This document shows, piece by piece, positions 7,311 through 17,031 of a stretch of 64,000 nt of DNA (the first letter of the stretch is position 1; each line of letters opens with the position of its first letter). Source of the stretch: Larkinella rosea (GTDB lineage Bacteria; Bacteroidota; Bacteroidia; Cytophagales; Spirosomataceae). Position numbers and translations under genes: made by a program. The stretch covers positions 868,001 to 932,000 of the forward strand of contig NZ_RQJO01000008.1 of the NCBI RefSeq assembly GCF_003858635.1, given 5' to 3'. The notes below the pieces were generated by a model. The model was not told where the DNA came from. It saw only the letters and a program-made list of their open reading frames with translations, and did no database searches.

Positions 7311-8051
7311 ATGAAAAAGAAGTATGTATTCATTCTGGCTTTGATTCCGGTCTTTTTATTCGTTCTCTGGAAGATTTCAAGATCCCGGACGTTCCAGTTT
7401 TTCGGTGAGATTTATCCACGAATCGAAACCGGACAAAAAGTAGTTGCACTGACCTTCGATGACGGGCCAACCCGAAAAACCGCCCGGATTTTAGCCATTC
7501 TTCACCGGCTGAATATCAAGGCAACGTTCTTTGTAACTGGTCAATCACTTGCTGAAAATGAAGCTGAAGGGAAGCAAATTGTGTTGGAAGGGCACCAACT
7601 GGGAAATCACACGTATATGCATAATCGTATGGTTTTCAAGTCTTTTGCATTTGTGAAAAGCGAAGTTGAAAAAACAGATTCGTTGATTCGCCGGACCGGT
7701 TTTCGGGAAGAAATCCTTTTCCGCCCACCGAATGGTAAGAAATTAATCCTGCTGCCTTACTACCTGAACCAAACCAACCGAAAAACCATCATGTGGGATG
7801 TGGAACCGGAATCCTACGCGGAAATAGCGGGCAATTCGGAAAAAATAACCAAACACGTTTTGGCGAATACCAAACCGGGTTCGATCATCCTTCTGCACGT
7901 TATGTACGACGACGGAGAAGAATCCATCAAAGCAATTACCGAAATTGTTGCTGGTTTAAAACAACGAAACTATGCGTTTAAAACCGTTAATGAACTACTT
8001 CAATACCGCCAATCCGTAACCGGTAATTCTACTCATCCAAATGTCCGGTAA
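7311..8051 (+). CDS. Polysaccharide deacetylase family protein (NodB fold)
   Basis: Membrane-anchored or secreted carbohydrate esterase of 246 residues. An N-terminal hydrophobic segment (5-20, FILALIPVFLFVLW) acts as signal or anchor. NodB motifs follow in order: TFDDGP (48-53, catalytic base and metal Asp), His100 and His104 in GNHTYMH (metal ligands), RPPNGK (138-143), and LLH (194-196). All key residues are present, so an active metal-dependent N- or O-deacetylase acting on a cell-envelope polysaccharide or peptidoglycan is likely. It stands alone, with no glycan gene cluster adjacent, so the substrate is not indicated. Confidence 0.9.
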   Translation: MKKKYVFILALIPVFLFVLWKISRSRTFQFFGEIYPRIETGQKVVALTFDDGPTRKTARILAILHRLNIKATFFVTGQSLAENEAEGKQIVLEGHQLGNHTYMHNRMVFKSFAFVKSEVEKTDSLIRRTGFREEILFRPPNGKKLILLPYYLNQTNRKTIMWDVEPESYAEIAGNSEKITKHVLANTKPGSIILLHVMYDDGEESIKAITEIVAGLKQRNYAFKTVNELLQYRQSVTGNSTHPNVR

Positions 8052-8280
8052 TTAATGGTTTAATTCATTGGGCGAAATCTGGGAAATGTGAATAATAGCT
8101 AATCAAATTGTTAAAAATCAGATTTTTATCTCTTTTATTCAACTTTGGCACGGTGGGCGGGGAGGATTGAAAAAGTTATTTTTTAATCCTAAATTAAATT
8201 ATGTAATTAAAATGCGGATATTAGTAACTTGGCCTAAAAAGTGCGGCAAATTGTAATAGCTTTTTTATGCTTAAAGGATC

Positions 8281-11200
8281 ATGCCAATTCCCGCAAATGA
8301 GACAGAGCGATTAATCGCCTTACACCGCTATCAGATTCTGGATACGCAACCCGGCAAGGAGTTTGACCGGCTGACCGAACTGGCATCCCTGATCTGTGAG
8401 GTGCCGATTTCGTTGATTTCGTTGCTCGACGAAAAGCGGCAATGGTTTAAATCCCGGGTTGGACTTGCTGATTCGGAAACGAGCCGGGATATCGCTTTTT
8501 GCCGGTACACGATTATGAATCAGGCGATTATGGAGGTAGAAGACGCCACACTCGATCATCGCTTTAAGGAAAATCCGCTGGTGACGACCAATCCTCACAT
8601 CCGGTTTTACGCGGGTTATCCATTGACCGATCCCGATGGCTACGTGCTGGGTACGCTCTGCGTGATGGACCATATTCCCCGAAGACTCACGGAAAGTCAA
8701 CTCAAATCGTTGCGGTTATTGGGCGAAGTAGCCATCGAGATGATTGTGGAGCACCGGCAGAAGCAGGAGTTGAAGTACCTGGGTGACCTGTTTACGCTTT
8801 CGAATGACCTGATCTGTGTGGCGGGTACCGACGGGTATTTTAAAAAACTAAATCCGGCTTTTCAGCACGTTTTGGGCTGGAGCGAATCCTTTCTGCTGCG
8901 AACATCGTTTTTTGATCTGGTTCATCCGGACGATCTGCTGGCTACCCAACAGGAAATTGCCAAATTGGCGTCGGGCCAGAAAACCATCAATTTTGCGCAT
9001 CGGTTTCGCTGCCAAAACGGGACGTACTGCCACATTCAGTGGGTTGCCACACCGGAACCGGATACGGGTTATTTGTTTGCCATCGCCCGGGATATCACCG
9101 AAATTGTTCAGCGGGACGCTTTGCTGCATCAGTCGGAAAGCAAGTTTCGCTCGTTTTTTGAAAACTCTCAGGGGTTGATGTGCATTCACGATCTTGACGG
9201 AAAATTGCTGACCGTCAATAGTGCGGGATCGCATGCGCTGGGCTATGAACCGGAAGAACTGGCGGGGCTCAGCCTGTTCGATATTGCTCCGGAAGAGCAA
9301 CAGGAGGGGTTGACGCGCTACTTGAAAACCATCGCTAAAAACGGCAAAGCCAGTGGGCTGATGTGTACGCTGCACAAAGATGGTTCGCAATTGATCTGGC
9401 TGTTCAATAATATTCTGGAAAAAGAACTAAATGGCCATACTTACGTAATCGGAAATGCCATCGACATTACGCGAAGGCACCAACTGGAAACCGACCTGAA
9501 CCGGACGAATGAAATGCTGGAGCAGACCAATGAGGCTGCCCGAATTGGTACCTGGGAGGTGAATATGACGGAGAAAACCGTTCATTGGTCGGCGGTTACA
9601 AAGGCGATTCATGAAGTGCCGGCCGACTTTAAGCCCGATTTCGAGTCGGCGATGTCCTTTTTTAACGAAAAGAATCGCGAACAGATTCTGAATGCGGTTT
9701 CCCGTTCCCGGCAGGAAAGTGTGCCGTATGATCTGGAACTGCAGATTGTTACAGCAACCGGCCGAACCGTTTGGGTTCGGGTATTGGGAACACCGGAATT
9801 CTCGGATGGGAAGTACAAGCGGTTGTATGGTACGATTCAGGATATCGATGAAAAAAAACAGGCCGAGCAGGCTCTGGTCAACGAAAAGTTACGACTGGCG
9901 GCTTTTGTTGAACACGCTCCGGCGGCCGTGGCCATGTTCGACCGGGACATTAAATACATCGCCGTCAGCCACCGCTGGATGGAAGAATACCATTTATCGG
10001 GGAGCGTCATTGGTGTCTCCCATTATGACGTGTTTCCGAGTATATCGGACGAGTGGAAAGCCATCCATGCGCGCTGCGTTGAAGGAGCCGTGGAAAAAAA
10101 CAACGAAGACATCTGGCGTCCCGATGGCTGGGATCATGATCAGTTTCTGCGCTGGGAAGTCCGGCCGTGGTATCAGTTCGATGGGTCGATTGGCGGCATC
10201 ATGATGTTTACGCAGGACATTACCGAAATCTGTTTGCAACGGGACGAACTACAAAAAGCCAAACTTCTGGCCGAGCAGGCCAGCATTGCCAAGTCGGAAT
10301 TTCTGGCCAATATGAGCCATGAAATCCGGACACCCTTGAACGGCGTGATCGGTTTTACGGATCTGGTCCTGAAAACTTCCCTCAATACGACGCAGCAACA
10401 GTATCTCTCCATTGTCAACCAGTCGGCCAACGCCTTGCTGGGCATTATCAACGACATTCTGGATTTTTCTAAAATTGAAGCCGGAAAGCTGGAACTGGCT
10501 ATTGAGAAAGCCGATCTCTACGAACTGAGCAGCCAGGTTGCGGATATTATCACTTACCAGACCCAAAACAAAGGGCTTGAAGTACTGCTGAACCTGTCGG
10601 TAGATTTGCCCCGGTTTATTTTTGTCGATTCGGTGCGTCTGAAGCAGGTGCTGCTTAATATGTTAGGGAATGCGGTGAAATTTACCGAAAAGGGCGAAAT
10701 CGAACTGAAAATTGCGGCTCTGAGCAATCCGAATGACGAATATGTTACGTTCCGATTCGAGGTAAGGGATACCGGTATTGGCATAAAACCGGAAATGCAG
10801 GAGAAAATATTTGATGCCTTTTCGCAGGCCGATCCGTCTACGACGAAAAAATACGGCGGAACCGGACTGGGTCTGACCATTTCCAACAAATTGCTGGGCT
10901 TGATGGGAAGCCAGCTTCAACTGACCAGTACACCCGGCGAAGGCAGTTGTTTTTTCTTCGAAATCCGCTTCAAATCTGAACCCGGCGACGCACCGGTCTG
11001 GCAGGATATCGACTCGATCCGGAACGTTCTGATTGTGGACGACAACGAGCACAACCGGCTGATTTTGCGGCAACAGTTTTTGCTTAAACAGATTGCGGTC
11101 GACGAAGCGAGCAACGGTTTTGAAGCGCTGCAACTGCTGGCCCGACCGAAAAAATACGATGTCATTCTGATGGATTACCACATGCCGTTTATGGACGGGT

Positions 11201-12183
11201 TGGAAACCATTCGGAAAATACGGGCCGATTTTTATCCGTCGGCGAACGAGCAACCCATTATTCTTCTGCACAGTTCGGCGGATGACGAAAAAATTATTCG
11301 GACGTGCGAGACCCTGGAGGTGAACCAGCGGTTGGTGAAACCCATTAAAATGCATGAGTTGTATGAATCGCTGCAGCGGTTGGTGAAGCCCAAAGAGAGT
11401 CCGTTGCCGGGAACGTCAGCTCAGCCAAACCGGGTGGAGGGAGATTCGGTGAAAATACTGATTGTGGAAGATAATAAGATCAATCAGTTGCTGGCCAAGG
11501 TGATTGTGGGTCGGATTACGCCGAATGCCCAGGTCGTTGAAGCGGTTAACGGACTGGAAGCCGTTCAGAATTTCATTCGGGAAAAACCGGATCTGATTCT
11601 GATGGATATTCAGATGCCGTTGATGAATGGCTACGAAGCCACGCAGCGAATTCGGGAAATTGAGCCGGATGCCCGCGTTCCGATCATCGCACTGACGGCC
11701 GGAACGGTAAAAGGAGAGCGGGAAAAATGCCTGGAGGTCGGCATGAATGATTTTCTGACCAAGCCCATTGTTGAAAAATCAATTCGTGAGTTGTTTGATC
11801 GCTGGCTGTTTTCCGGCCCGGACCGGGCGGAGCAACCGGAGGATTCCGAAGAGCAGCGGGCGCATTTTAATCTGGAAACGATCCGGAAAATGGCGGATTA
11901 TGATACCGAGTTCGTCGAAGAGCTGGTCGAAGCCGCCGGTAATGAGCTAAAAAAAGCGATGTCTGCCCTTGCGCTTCAGGCCGAAAAAGTCGATCTGGCG
12001 GGGCTGAAGGCCAGCGGGCATAAACTCTACGGAACCGCAGCCAGCGCCGGAATGGCCAATCTGGCTAATATGGCCCGAACGTTGGAATACATGGAACGCT
12101 TTGATGATCAAAATGTGAACGAATTACTGGACGGTATTCATTCAGAAATTAAGCTGATTTTGGGCCTGATGACGAAAACGTAG
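8281..12183 (+). CDS. Hybrid sensor histidine kinase: GAF-PAS(x4)-HisKA-HATPase-REC-REC-Hpt
   Basis: Phosphorelay protein of 1300 residues with no membrane segment, so probably cytoplasmic. A GAF domain (about 1-165) is followed by roughly four PAS domains (about 170-285, 285-400, 415-530, 545-650). The kinase core has His680 in FLANMSHEIRTPLNG, the N box NAVKFTEKG, and G boxes DTGIGI and YGGTGLGL. Two receiver domains carry phospho-acceptors Asp965 (VILMDYHMP) and Asp1109 (LILMDIQMP). The C-terminal Hpt domain has His1247 in ASGHKLYGTA. All phosphotransfer residues are present, giving a His-Asp-Asp-His chain without an output domain. A separate response regulator must finish the relay, and none is adjacent. 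The 229-bp AT-rich upstream region holds no other gene. Confidence 0.93.
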   Translation: MPIPANETERLIALHRYQILDTQPGKEFDRLTELASLICEVPISLISLLDEKRQWFKSRVGLADSETSRDIAFCRYTIMNQAIMEVEDATLDHRFKENPLVTTNPHIRFYAGYPLTDPDGYVLGTLCVMDHIPRRLTESQLKSLRLLGEVAIEMIVEHRQKQELKYLGDLFTLSNDLICVAGTDGYFKKLNPAFQHVLGWSESFLLRTSFFDLVHPDDLLATQQEIAKLASGQKTINFAHRFRCQNGTYCHIQWVATPEPDTGYLFAIARDITEIVQRDALLHQSESKFRSFFENSQGLMCIHDLDGKLLTVNSAGSHALGYEPEELAGLSLFDIAPEEQQEGLTRYLKTIAKNGKASGLMCTLHKDGSQLIWLFNNILEKELNGHTYVIGNAIDITRRHQLETDLNRTNEMLEQTNEAARIGTWEVNMTEKTVHWSAVTKAIHEVPADFKPDFESAMSFFNEKNREQILNAVSRSRQESVPYDLELQIVTATGRTVWVRVLGTPEFSDGKYKRLYGTIQDIDEKKQAEQALVNEKLRLAAFVEHAPAAVAMFDRDIKYIAVSHRWMEEYHLSGSVIGVSHYDVFPSISDEWKAIHARCVEGAVEKNNEDIWRPDGWDHDQFLRWEVRPWYQFDGSIGGIMMFTQDITEICLQRDELQKAKLLAEQASIAKSEFLANMSHEIRTPLNGVIGFTDLVLKTSLNTTQQQYLSIVNQSANALLGIINDILDFSKIEAGKLELAIEKADLYELSSQVADIITYQTQNKGLEVLLNLSVDLPRFIFVDSVRLKQVLLNMLGNAVKFTEKGEIELKIAALSNPNDEYVTFRFEVRDTGIGIKPEMQEKIFDAFSQADPSTTKKYGGTGLGLTISNKLLGLMGSQLQLTSTPGEGSCFFFEIRFKSEPGDAPVWQDIDSIRNVLIVDDNEHNRLILRQQFLLKQIAVDEASNGFEALQLLARPKKYDVILMDYHMPFMDGLETIRKIRADFYPSANEQPIILLHSSADDEKIIRTCETLEVNQRLVKPIKMHELYESLQRLVKPKESPLPGTSAQPNRVEGDSVKILIVEDNKINQLLAKVIVGRITPNAQVVEAVNGLEAVQNFIREKPDLILMDIQMPLMNGYEATQRIREIEPDARVPIIALTAGTVKGEREKCLEVGMNDFLTKPIVEKSIRELFDRWLFSGPDRAEQPEDSEEQRAHFNLETIRKMADYDTEFVEELVEAAGNELKKAMSALALQAEKVDLAGLKASGHKLYGTAASAGMANLANMARTLEYMERFDDQNVNELLDGIHSEIKLILGLMTKT

Positions 12184-12303
12184 CGGTTTTCTCCCGACTG
12201 ATGCCAGCTTACTGATTTCTGAAATCACCCGGTCGGGGATTGGATATGTGTCAAATTCATAGCTAATTACAGAAACGTTGCTTACCGCCAATCCCTATCG
12301 TCA

Positions 12304-13677
12304 ATGGAAACTTCCGCTAGTACCGCAACGGCTGAAACCCTGCGCCCCGTAGACCGTGCTGACCGCATTCGCTCCATCGACGTGATTCGCGGGGTGGCTT
12401 TGCTGGGTATTCTGATGATGAACATTCCGTATTTTGGTCTGCCGGAAGGCATACTGGGGTCCTTGAAATTCGATCATCCCGGCGACGCCAACTACCTGAC
12501 GCATCAGGTCATCGAAATCCTGTTTTCCGGCAAAATGCGGGCGTTGTTTTCCATGCTTTTTGGTGCGGGCGTCATCCTGCTGACCACGCGAAAGGAGCAT
12601 TCGGCCGGGTTGTCGGTTGCTGATATTTATTACCGCCGGATTCTCTGGATGGTGTTGTTCGGCGTCATCGATGCGTACGTTCTGCTCTGGGCGGGCGACA
12701 TCCTGTATGCCTACGGCCTTTGCGGTTTATTTCTCTTTCCATTTCGTAAACTGGCTCCGCGTTACCTGATGCTGGCCAGTCTGGTATGTTTTACGGTGCT
12801 CATTGTTAAAGGCAATCTGCGGTTTTATGACTCAAAGGGAAAACGGGAAGCGTATCTGAAAGTCGTTGCCCTCGAAAAACAGAAAAAGAAACTGACGGAT
12901 GCACAGAAAGAGGATAAAAAAGCCTGGGAAACTGTGGTGAAAAATGGCAAACCGGATCAGAAAAAAATCGACGAAGAAATCAAAAAAGTGCGTTCCGGCT
13001 ATCCGACGGTTTGGGCTTTTTATTTGCCCATCAATTCCGAAATCCAGTCGGAGGTCATGTATAATTTTTATTTCTGGGACGCCATCGAAATGATGTTCCT
13101 GGGAATGGCGCTTTACAGGCTGGGGGTATTCACCGGCCGGCTCCGACGGCGCGGCTACCTTGCTCTGCTGCTGATCGGTTACGGTATTGGCCTCCCGCTC
13201 GGCTGGTGGGTGCATCAGGAAACCGCAGCATCGCATGCCGATTTTGGACGTTACCTGGATAGCCACTTTTGGGCTCCGAACCGCACCACCTACGACATTC
13301 GTCGGGTGACGATGGCGCTGGGTCATGTCGGTCTCATTATGATCGTCTACCAATCGGGCTGGCTGCGCTGGCTAACGGGGGCATTATCCGCCGTTGGGCA
13401 AATGGCGTTTAGCAATTACGTGATGCAGACGCTCATCTGCACCTTTATTTTCTTCGGATACGGTTTGGGAAATTTTGGCAAGCTGACGTATTACGAACTC
13501 TATTATGTCGTCGCCGGAATTTGGATTTTTCAGCTGATCGGCAGCCCATTGTGGTTACGGTTTTTCTATTTTGGACCGCTGGAATGGGCCTGGCGCTCGC
13601 TGACGTACTGGAAACGACAGCCTTTCCGGATTGTACAACCGGATTCGGAAACGGCCGTTTCCGGTGTACAGGCCTGA
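12304..13677 (+). CDS. DUF418 (YeiB-like) multi-pass membrane protein
   Basis: Inner-membrane protein of 457 residues with about nine or ten hydrophobic segments. The N-terminal RIRSIDVIRGVALLGILMMN is typical of the DUF418/YeiB family and related acyltransferase-like membrane proteins, and the C-terminal third has the DUF418 signature region around GQMAFSNYVMQT. A very polar stretch (about 176-232, rich in Lys and Glu) interrupts the membrane segments and is probably a long cytoplasmic loop. The biochemical role of the family is not established. It converges on the LolA-like gene, with 10 bp between stops. Confidence 0.88.
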   Translation: METSASTATAETLRPVDRADRIRSIDVIRGVALLGILMMNIPYFGLPEGILGSLKFDHPGDANYLTHQVIEILFSGKMRALFSMLFGAGVILLTTRKEHSAGLSVADIYYRRILWMVLFGVIDAYVLLWAGDILYAYGLCGLFLFPFRKLAPRYLMLASLVCFTVLIVKGNLRFYDSKGKREAYLKVVALEKQKKKLTDAQKEDKKAWETVVKNGKPDQKKIDEEIKKVRSGYPTVWAFYLPINSEIQSEVMYNFYFWDAIEMMFLGMALYRLGVFTGRLRRRGYLALLLIGYGIGLPLGWWVHQETAASHADFGRYLDSHFWAPNRTTYDIRRVTMALGHVGLIMIVYQSGWLRWLTGALSAVGQMAFSNYVMQTLICTFIFFGYGLGNFGKLTYYELYYVVAGIWIFQLIGSPLWLRFFYFGPLEWAWRSLTYWKRQPFRIVQPDSETAVSGVQA

Positions 13678-13687
13678 AAAGGTGTGA

Positions 13688-14317
13688 TTATCGGAGATCA
13701 ACCACTTCAACGCCGGGGTATTTCGTTTTGTCGAAAACGAAATAACTATCGGCGACGGCAACGTTCGGCGTGAATTTGTCGATGGTATAGCTGGTTACCT
13801 TACCGGTTTTATCGGTCAGCTTCCAGCCTTTAACCTGTTTGTTGGTTTTATTGACCGAGATTTGCACTTTAACAATCTGGGTGCCTTTCTTTTCCGGGGT
13901 CAGTTCCACCACATCGACTGCCTGGCCGCCCTGTTTCTGCTCACCAACGTATTTGTAATTGTAGCCCTGTTTGTAGATGGAATAAATCTTCGTTGGATTG
14001 AAATCACCGGCGGCTCCGGCGTCATAATCCTGCACATTTACCTCATTGGTTTCCTTGATATACGTCGACATTGTTTTGCCATCCGTAAAAACCTCCTGAC
14101 CGGCCAGTTTCAGGCGAAATGCCACTTTTTTTACGGTTAAATCGCCTTTGTAATTACTGCCGTCGCCCGTATAGGTGAAGGATGCTTTATAGGAGTTCAA
14201 AGCTTTATAGTTGGCACTCATCGCGTCCAGAACATCCAGCGCTTTCTTTTCTTTCTGTGCCAAAGACGGCAGCGACAACCCCACAACCAACGCCCATAGC
14301 AAGGCTAATTTTTTCAT
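13688..14317 (-). CDS. LolA-like outer-membrane lipoprotein carrier protein
   Basis: Periplasmic protein of 209 residues with a signal peptide (1-20, ending PSLAQ). The mature part is a LolA/LolB-like half barrel, seen in KALDVLDAMSANYKALNSYKASF at its start and alternating strands to the C terminus. In Bacteroidota such proteins shuttle lipoproteins to the outer membrane. It follows ftsK on the same strand but is separated by a strong hairpin and its own promoter-like element, so it is probably transcribed independently. Confidence 0.82.
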   Translation of the reverse strand: MKKLALLWALVVGLSLPSLAQKEKKALDVLDAMSANYKALNSYKASFTYTGDGSNYKGDLTVKKVAFRLKLAGQEVFTDGKTMSTYIKETNEVNVQDYDAGAAGDFNPTKIYSIYKQGYNYKYVGEQKQGGQAVDVVELTPEKKGTQIVKVQISVNKTNKQVKGWKLTDKTGKVTSYTIDKFTPNVAVADSYFVFDKTKYPGVEVVDLR

Positions 14318-14364
14318 GTTTATTTCCTGTTATGTAATCCTGAATTCGTTTTTAAAACCGCCTG

Positions 14365-14395
14365 CAAAGTTGCCGACCGTTTCGTAGGTAGACAA
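14365..14395 (-). promoter_or_regulatory. Promoter-like element before lolA-like gene
   Basis: On the minus strand TTG (14395-14393), 20 bp, CAACTTTG (14372-14365): one mismatch to TAnnTTTG. The same CAACTTTG word with correct spacing stands before cysM. Confidence 0.4.
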
Positions 14396-14428
14396 GATTT
14401 AATTCAAAAAGTTTAATAAAAGAATGAA

Positions 14429-14492
14429 AGGGAGGAGAGGATTAAGGGAAGAGGGCCCCGGATATCCCTCCTTCTTTAATCCTCTCCTCCCT
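14429..14492 (-). terminator. ftsK terminator hairpin
   Basis: Perfect 17-bp arms (14429-14445 and 14476-14492), a polypurine/polypyrimidine stem with a 30-nt loop. It lies 13 bp after the ftsK stop. Read on the minus strand it is followed by a T-rich stretch, fitting a Rho-independent terminator. Confidence 0.65.
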
Positions 14493-14505
14493 CTGCCTTT
14501 TTCGA

Positions 14506-17016
14506 TCAATTCAAACTTTTCAATAATTCTTCCAGTGTATTGATGTCCTGGATAAGCACCTCACGTGCTTTACTGCCTTCGAAGGCACCGACAATACCGG
14601 CGGCTTCCAACTGGTCGATGAGCCGACCGGCGCGGTTATAGCCCAATTTTAACCGACGCTGAATGAGCGATGTACTTCCCTGCTGATGATTGACCACCAG
14701 TCGGGCGGCTTCGTCGAACATCGGATCCCGGTTTTCGAGATCAATTTCTTTTTCTTCGCTGCTTCCCGATTCGTCACCGGCAAATTCCGGCAGGTTATAC
14801 GAGGAATCGTACCCGCGCTGGCTGCCCACAAATTCGCAGATGTCTTCAATCTCGTTCGTATCGACAAACGGACACTGCAGCCGTACGATGTCGGAGTTCG
14901 ACGAGAACAACATATCGCCCATCCCGACCAATTGCTCGGCCCCGCCCGTATCCAGAATCGTCCGCGAGTCGATTTTAGACGTTACCTTGAACGACAACCG
15001 GGCCGGGAAGTTGGCTTTGATCAAACCGGTAATGACGTTTACGGAAGGCCGCTGCGTGGCCACCACGAGGTGAATACCGATCGCCCGCGCCAACTGCGCC
15101 AGCCGCGCAATCGGCTGTTCGACTTCTTTGCCCGCCGTCATCATGAGGTCGGCCAGCTCGTCGATTACCAGTACGATGTACGGCAAAAATTTGTGCCCTT
15201 TTTCCGGGTTTAACCGACGCTGGATAAACTTGGCGTTGTATTCTTTCAGGTTCCGGCACTGCGCGTCTTTCAGCAGATTGTACCGGTTGTCCATCTCGAT
15301 ACAAAGCGAATTGAGTGTATTGACGACCTTTTTCGTATCGGTAATAATTGGCTCGTCGCTGTCGGGCAGCTGGGCCAGAAAATGCCGCTCGAGCTTGTTG
15401 AACAGCGTCAGTTCCACCTTTTTCGGATCAACCAGAATGAGCTTAAGCTGCGACGGGTGTTTTTTATAAATCAGCGAAGTCAGCAGCACATTTAACCCGA
15501 CCGACTTCCCTTGTCCCGTGGCTCCGGCCATGAGCAGGTGCGGCATTTTGGCGAGATCGGCCACGTAAATCTCGTTGGAAATGGTTTTGCCCATCACCAC
15601 CGGTAACTCGAACGTGCTTTTGGTGAATTTCTCGGTGGTCATCACCGACCGCATTGCCACCATCTCCCGGTTTTTATTCGGCACCTCGATCCCGATCGTC
15701 CCCTGACCCGGCATTGGCGCAATAATCCGAATACCAAGCGCGGCCAAACTCAGGGCGATGTCGTCTTCCAGGCTCTTGATTTTGGAAATCCGGACCCCGG
15801 CCGCCGGAATAATTTCATACAGCGTAACCGTTGGTCCGATCGTCGCCTTAATGCTATCAATGGTGATTCCGTAATTCTGGAGCGTTTCAACAATTCGATC
15901 CTTGTTGGCTTCCAGTTCTTCCGCCGAAACCTGCGCTTTTTTATTCTCCGGATATTCCGTCAGCAGTTCGATCGTCGGAAACTGATACCGGGGCAGATCG
16001 AGCGTTGGGTCGTAGAGGCCGTGAAGTTTCAGCGCATCTTCGTCCACCTCATCCGTTGGTCCGGCATACACGTCCGCAACGGGCTGGGAAGGTTCGGACG
16101 AAGGTTCAATCGGCGTTGTATCGGCAATGGTAAACGTCAGCGGTTTTTTGCCCGAGGTGGCAGCAACAGGCGTTCTGTCTGCGGGTTTCGTTTCCGGTTT
16201 TACCTCGGGCTCGGGATCAGGTTCACTGGTTTCCGAAACGGGGGGCGGCACCGGTTTTGAAAAACCGTTATTCTTTGGTTTGACGTCGATGAAATCGGCC
16301 ACATCGTCTTCATCGTCCTCTTCCGGTTCTTCTTCCTCCTCCCGTTCATTCGATTGGCGGGGTGCCGAAACCGGTCGTTGCGGCAACGTAATGGAAGGTA
16401 ATTTCGTAATTCCGTAGAAAAAAATGAGGAATACAAACAGGGCGAAACCGATAATGGCGATTCCACCCCAGCCGATGAGGCTGAAGAGCCAGACATTCAC
16501 TTCGTATCCAATACCGCCACACCAGACACTGCCTTGTCCGATGGAATCTGTAGCTAAAACAATGTAACCGGCCAGCGCACTGAGCCAGGTCATGTAAAAC
16601 AAAACCGCTTTGGTGGTACGACCGAGCGGCAACAGTTCGAAATTGAACACGAGTTTCAGCCCCGACAAAAACAAAATGACGGGAATGCCCAGTGCGGCAA
16701 TTCCAAACCACCGGAAAATAAATATATGGGCGATGACGGCTCCCAGAATTCCCAGGTAGTTACGCATTTCGATTCCCGATTCCCGCACGCTTGCAATAGT
16801 CATTTTACTCAGGACACTCTGGTCGGCTTCGCCGGTGATCAGGTAGGAGCAAAAAGCCACGGTCAGACCGATGGCCAGCAGGATCAGCAACCCTCCGAAG
16901 GCAAGCTGCGACTTGCGGTCGGCTTGCCAGGTAGGCCATTTCATCGAAACCGTCGGCTTCGGCGCTTTCGGCCGCTCGTTCCGAACGGTGTTTTGTCGGT
17001 TGATGGGTTGAGTCAT
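14506..17016 (-). CDS. ftsK: DNA translocase FtsK
   Basis: Septum-located DNA pump of 836 residues that clears chromosome ends during division and activates XerCD at dif. Four or five membrane helices occupy about residues 35-205. A highly acidic linker follows (near 225-245, mostly Glu and Asp), then Pro/Glu-rich sequence. The RecA-like motor has Walker A GATGQGKS (498-505) and Walker B LVIDELADLMM. A C-terminal winged-helix gamma domain (about 765-836) contains NRAGRLIDQLEAAGIVG, which in FtsK reads orienting sequences. Length is normal for Bacteroidota FtsK. The gene is 15 bp downstream of pyrD on the same strand and ends in a hairpin. Confidence 0.96.
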   Translation of the reverse strand: MTQPINRQNTVRNERPKAPKPTVSMKWPTWQADRKSQLAFGGLLILLAIGLTVAFCSYLITGEADQSVLSKMTIASVRESGIEMRNYLGILGAVIAHIFIFRWFGIAALGIPVILFLSGLKLVFNFELLPLGRTTKAVLFYMTWLSALAGYIVLATDSIGQGSVWCGGIGYEVNVWLFSLIGWGGIAIIGFALFVFLIFFYGITKLPSITLPQRPVSAPRQSNEREEEEEPEEDDEDDVADFIDVKPKNNGFSKPVPPPVSETSEPDPEPEVKPETKPADRTPVAATSGKKPLTFTIADTTPIEPSSEPSQPVADVYAGPTDEVDEDALKLHGLYDPTLDLPRYQFPTIELLTEYPENKKAQVSAEELEANKDRIVETLQNYGITIDSIKATIGPTVTLYEIIPAAGVRISKIKSLEDDIALSLAALGIRIIAPMPGQGTIGIEVPNKNREMVAMRSVMTTEKFTKSTFELPVVMGKTISNEIYVADLAKMPHLLMAGATGQGKSVGLNVLLTSLIYKKHPSQLKLILVDPKKVELTLFNKLERHFLAQLPDSDEPIITDTKKVVNTLNSLCIEMDNRYNLLKDAQCRNLKEYNAKFIQRRLNPEKGHKFLPYIVLVIDELADLMMTAGKEVEQPIARLAQLARAIGIHLVVATQRPSVNVITGLIKANFPARLSFKVTSKIDSRTILDTGGAEQLVGMGDMLFSSNSDIVRLQCPFVDTNEIEDICEFVGSQRGYDSSYNLPEFAGDESGSSEEKEIDLENRDPMFDEAARLVVNHQQGSTSLIQRRLKLGYNRAGRLIDQLEAAGIVGAFEGSKAREVLIQDINTLEELLKSLN

Positions 17017-17031
17017 TTTTTTTTAGCTGCC

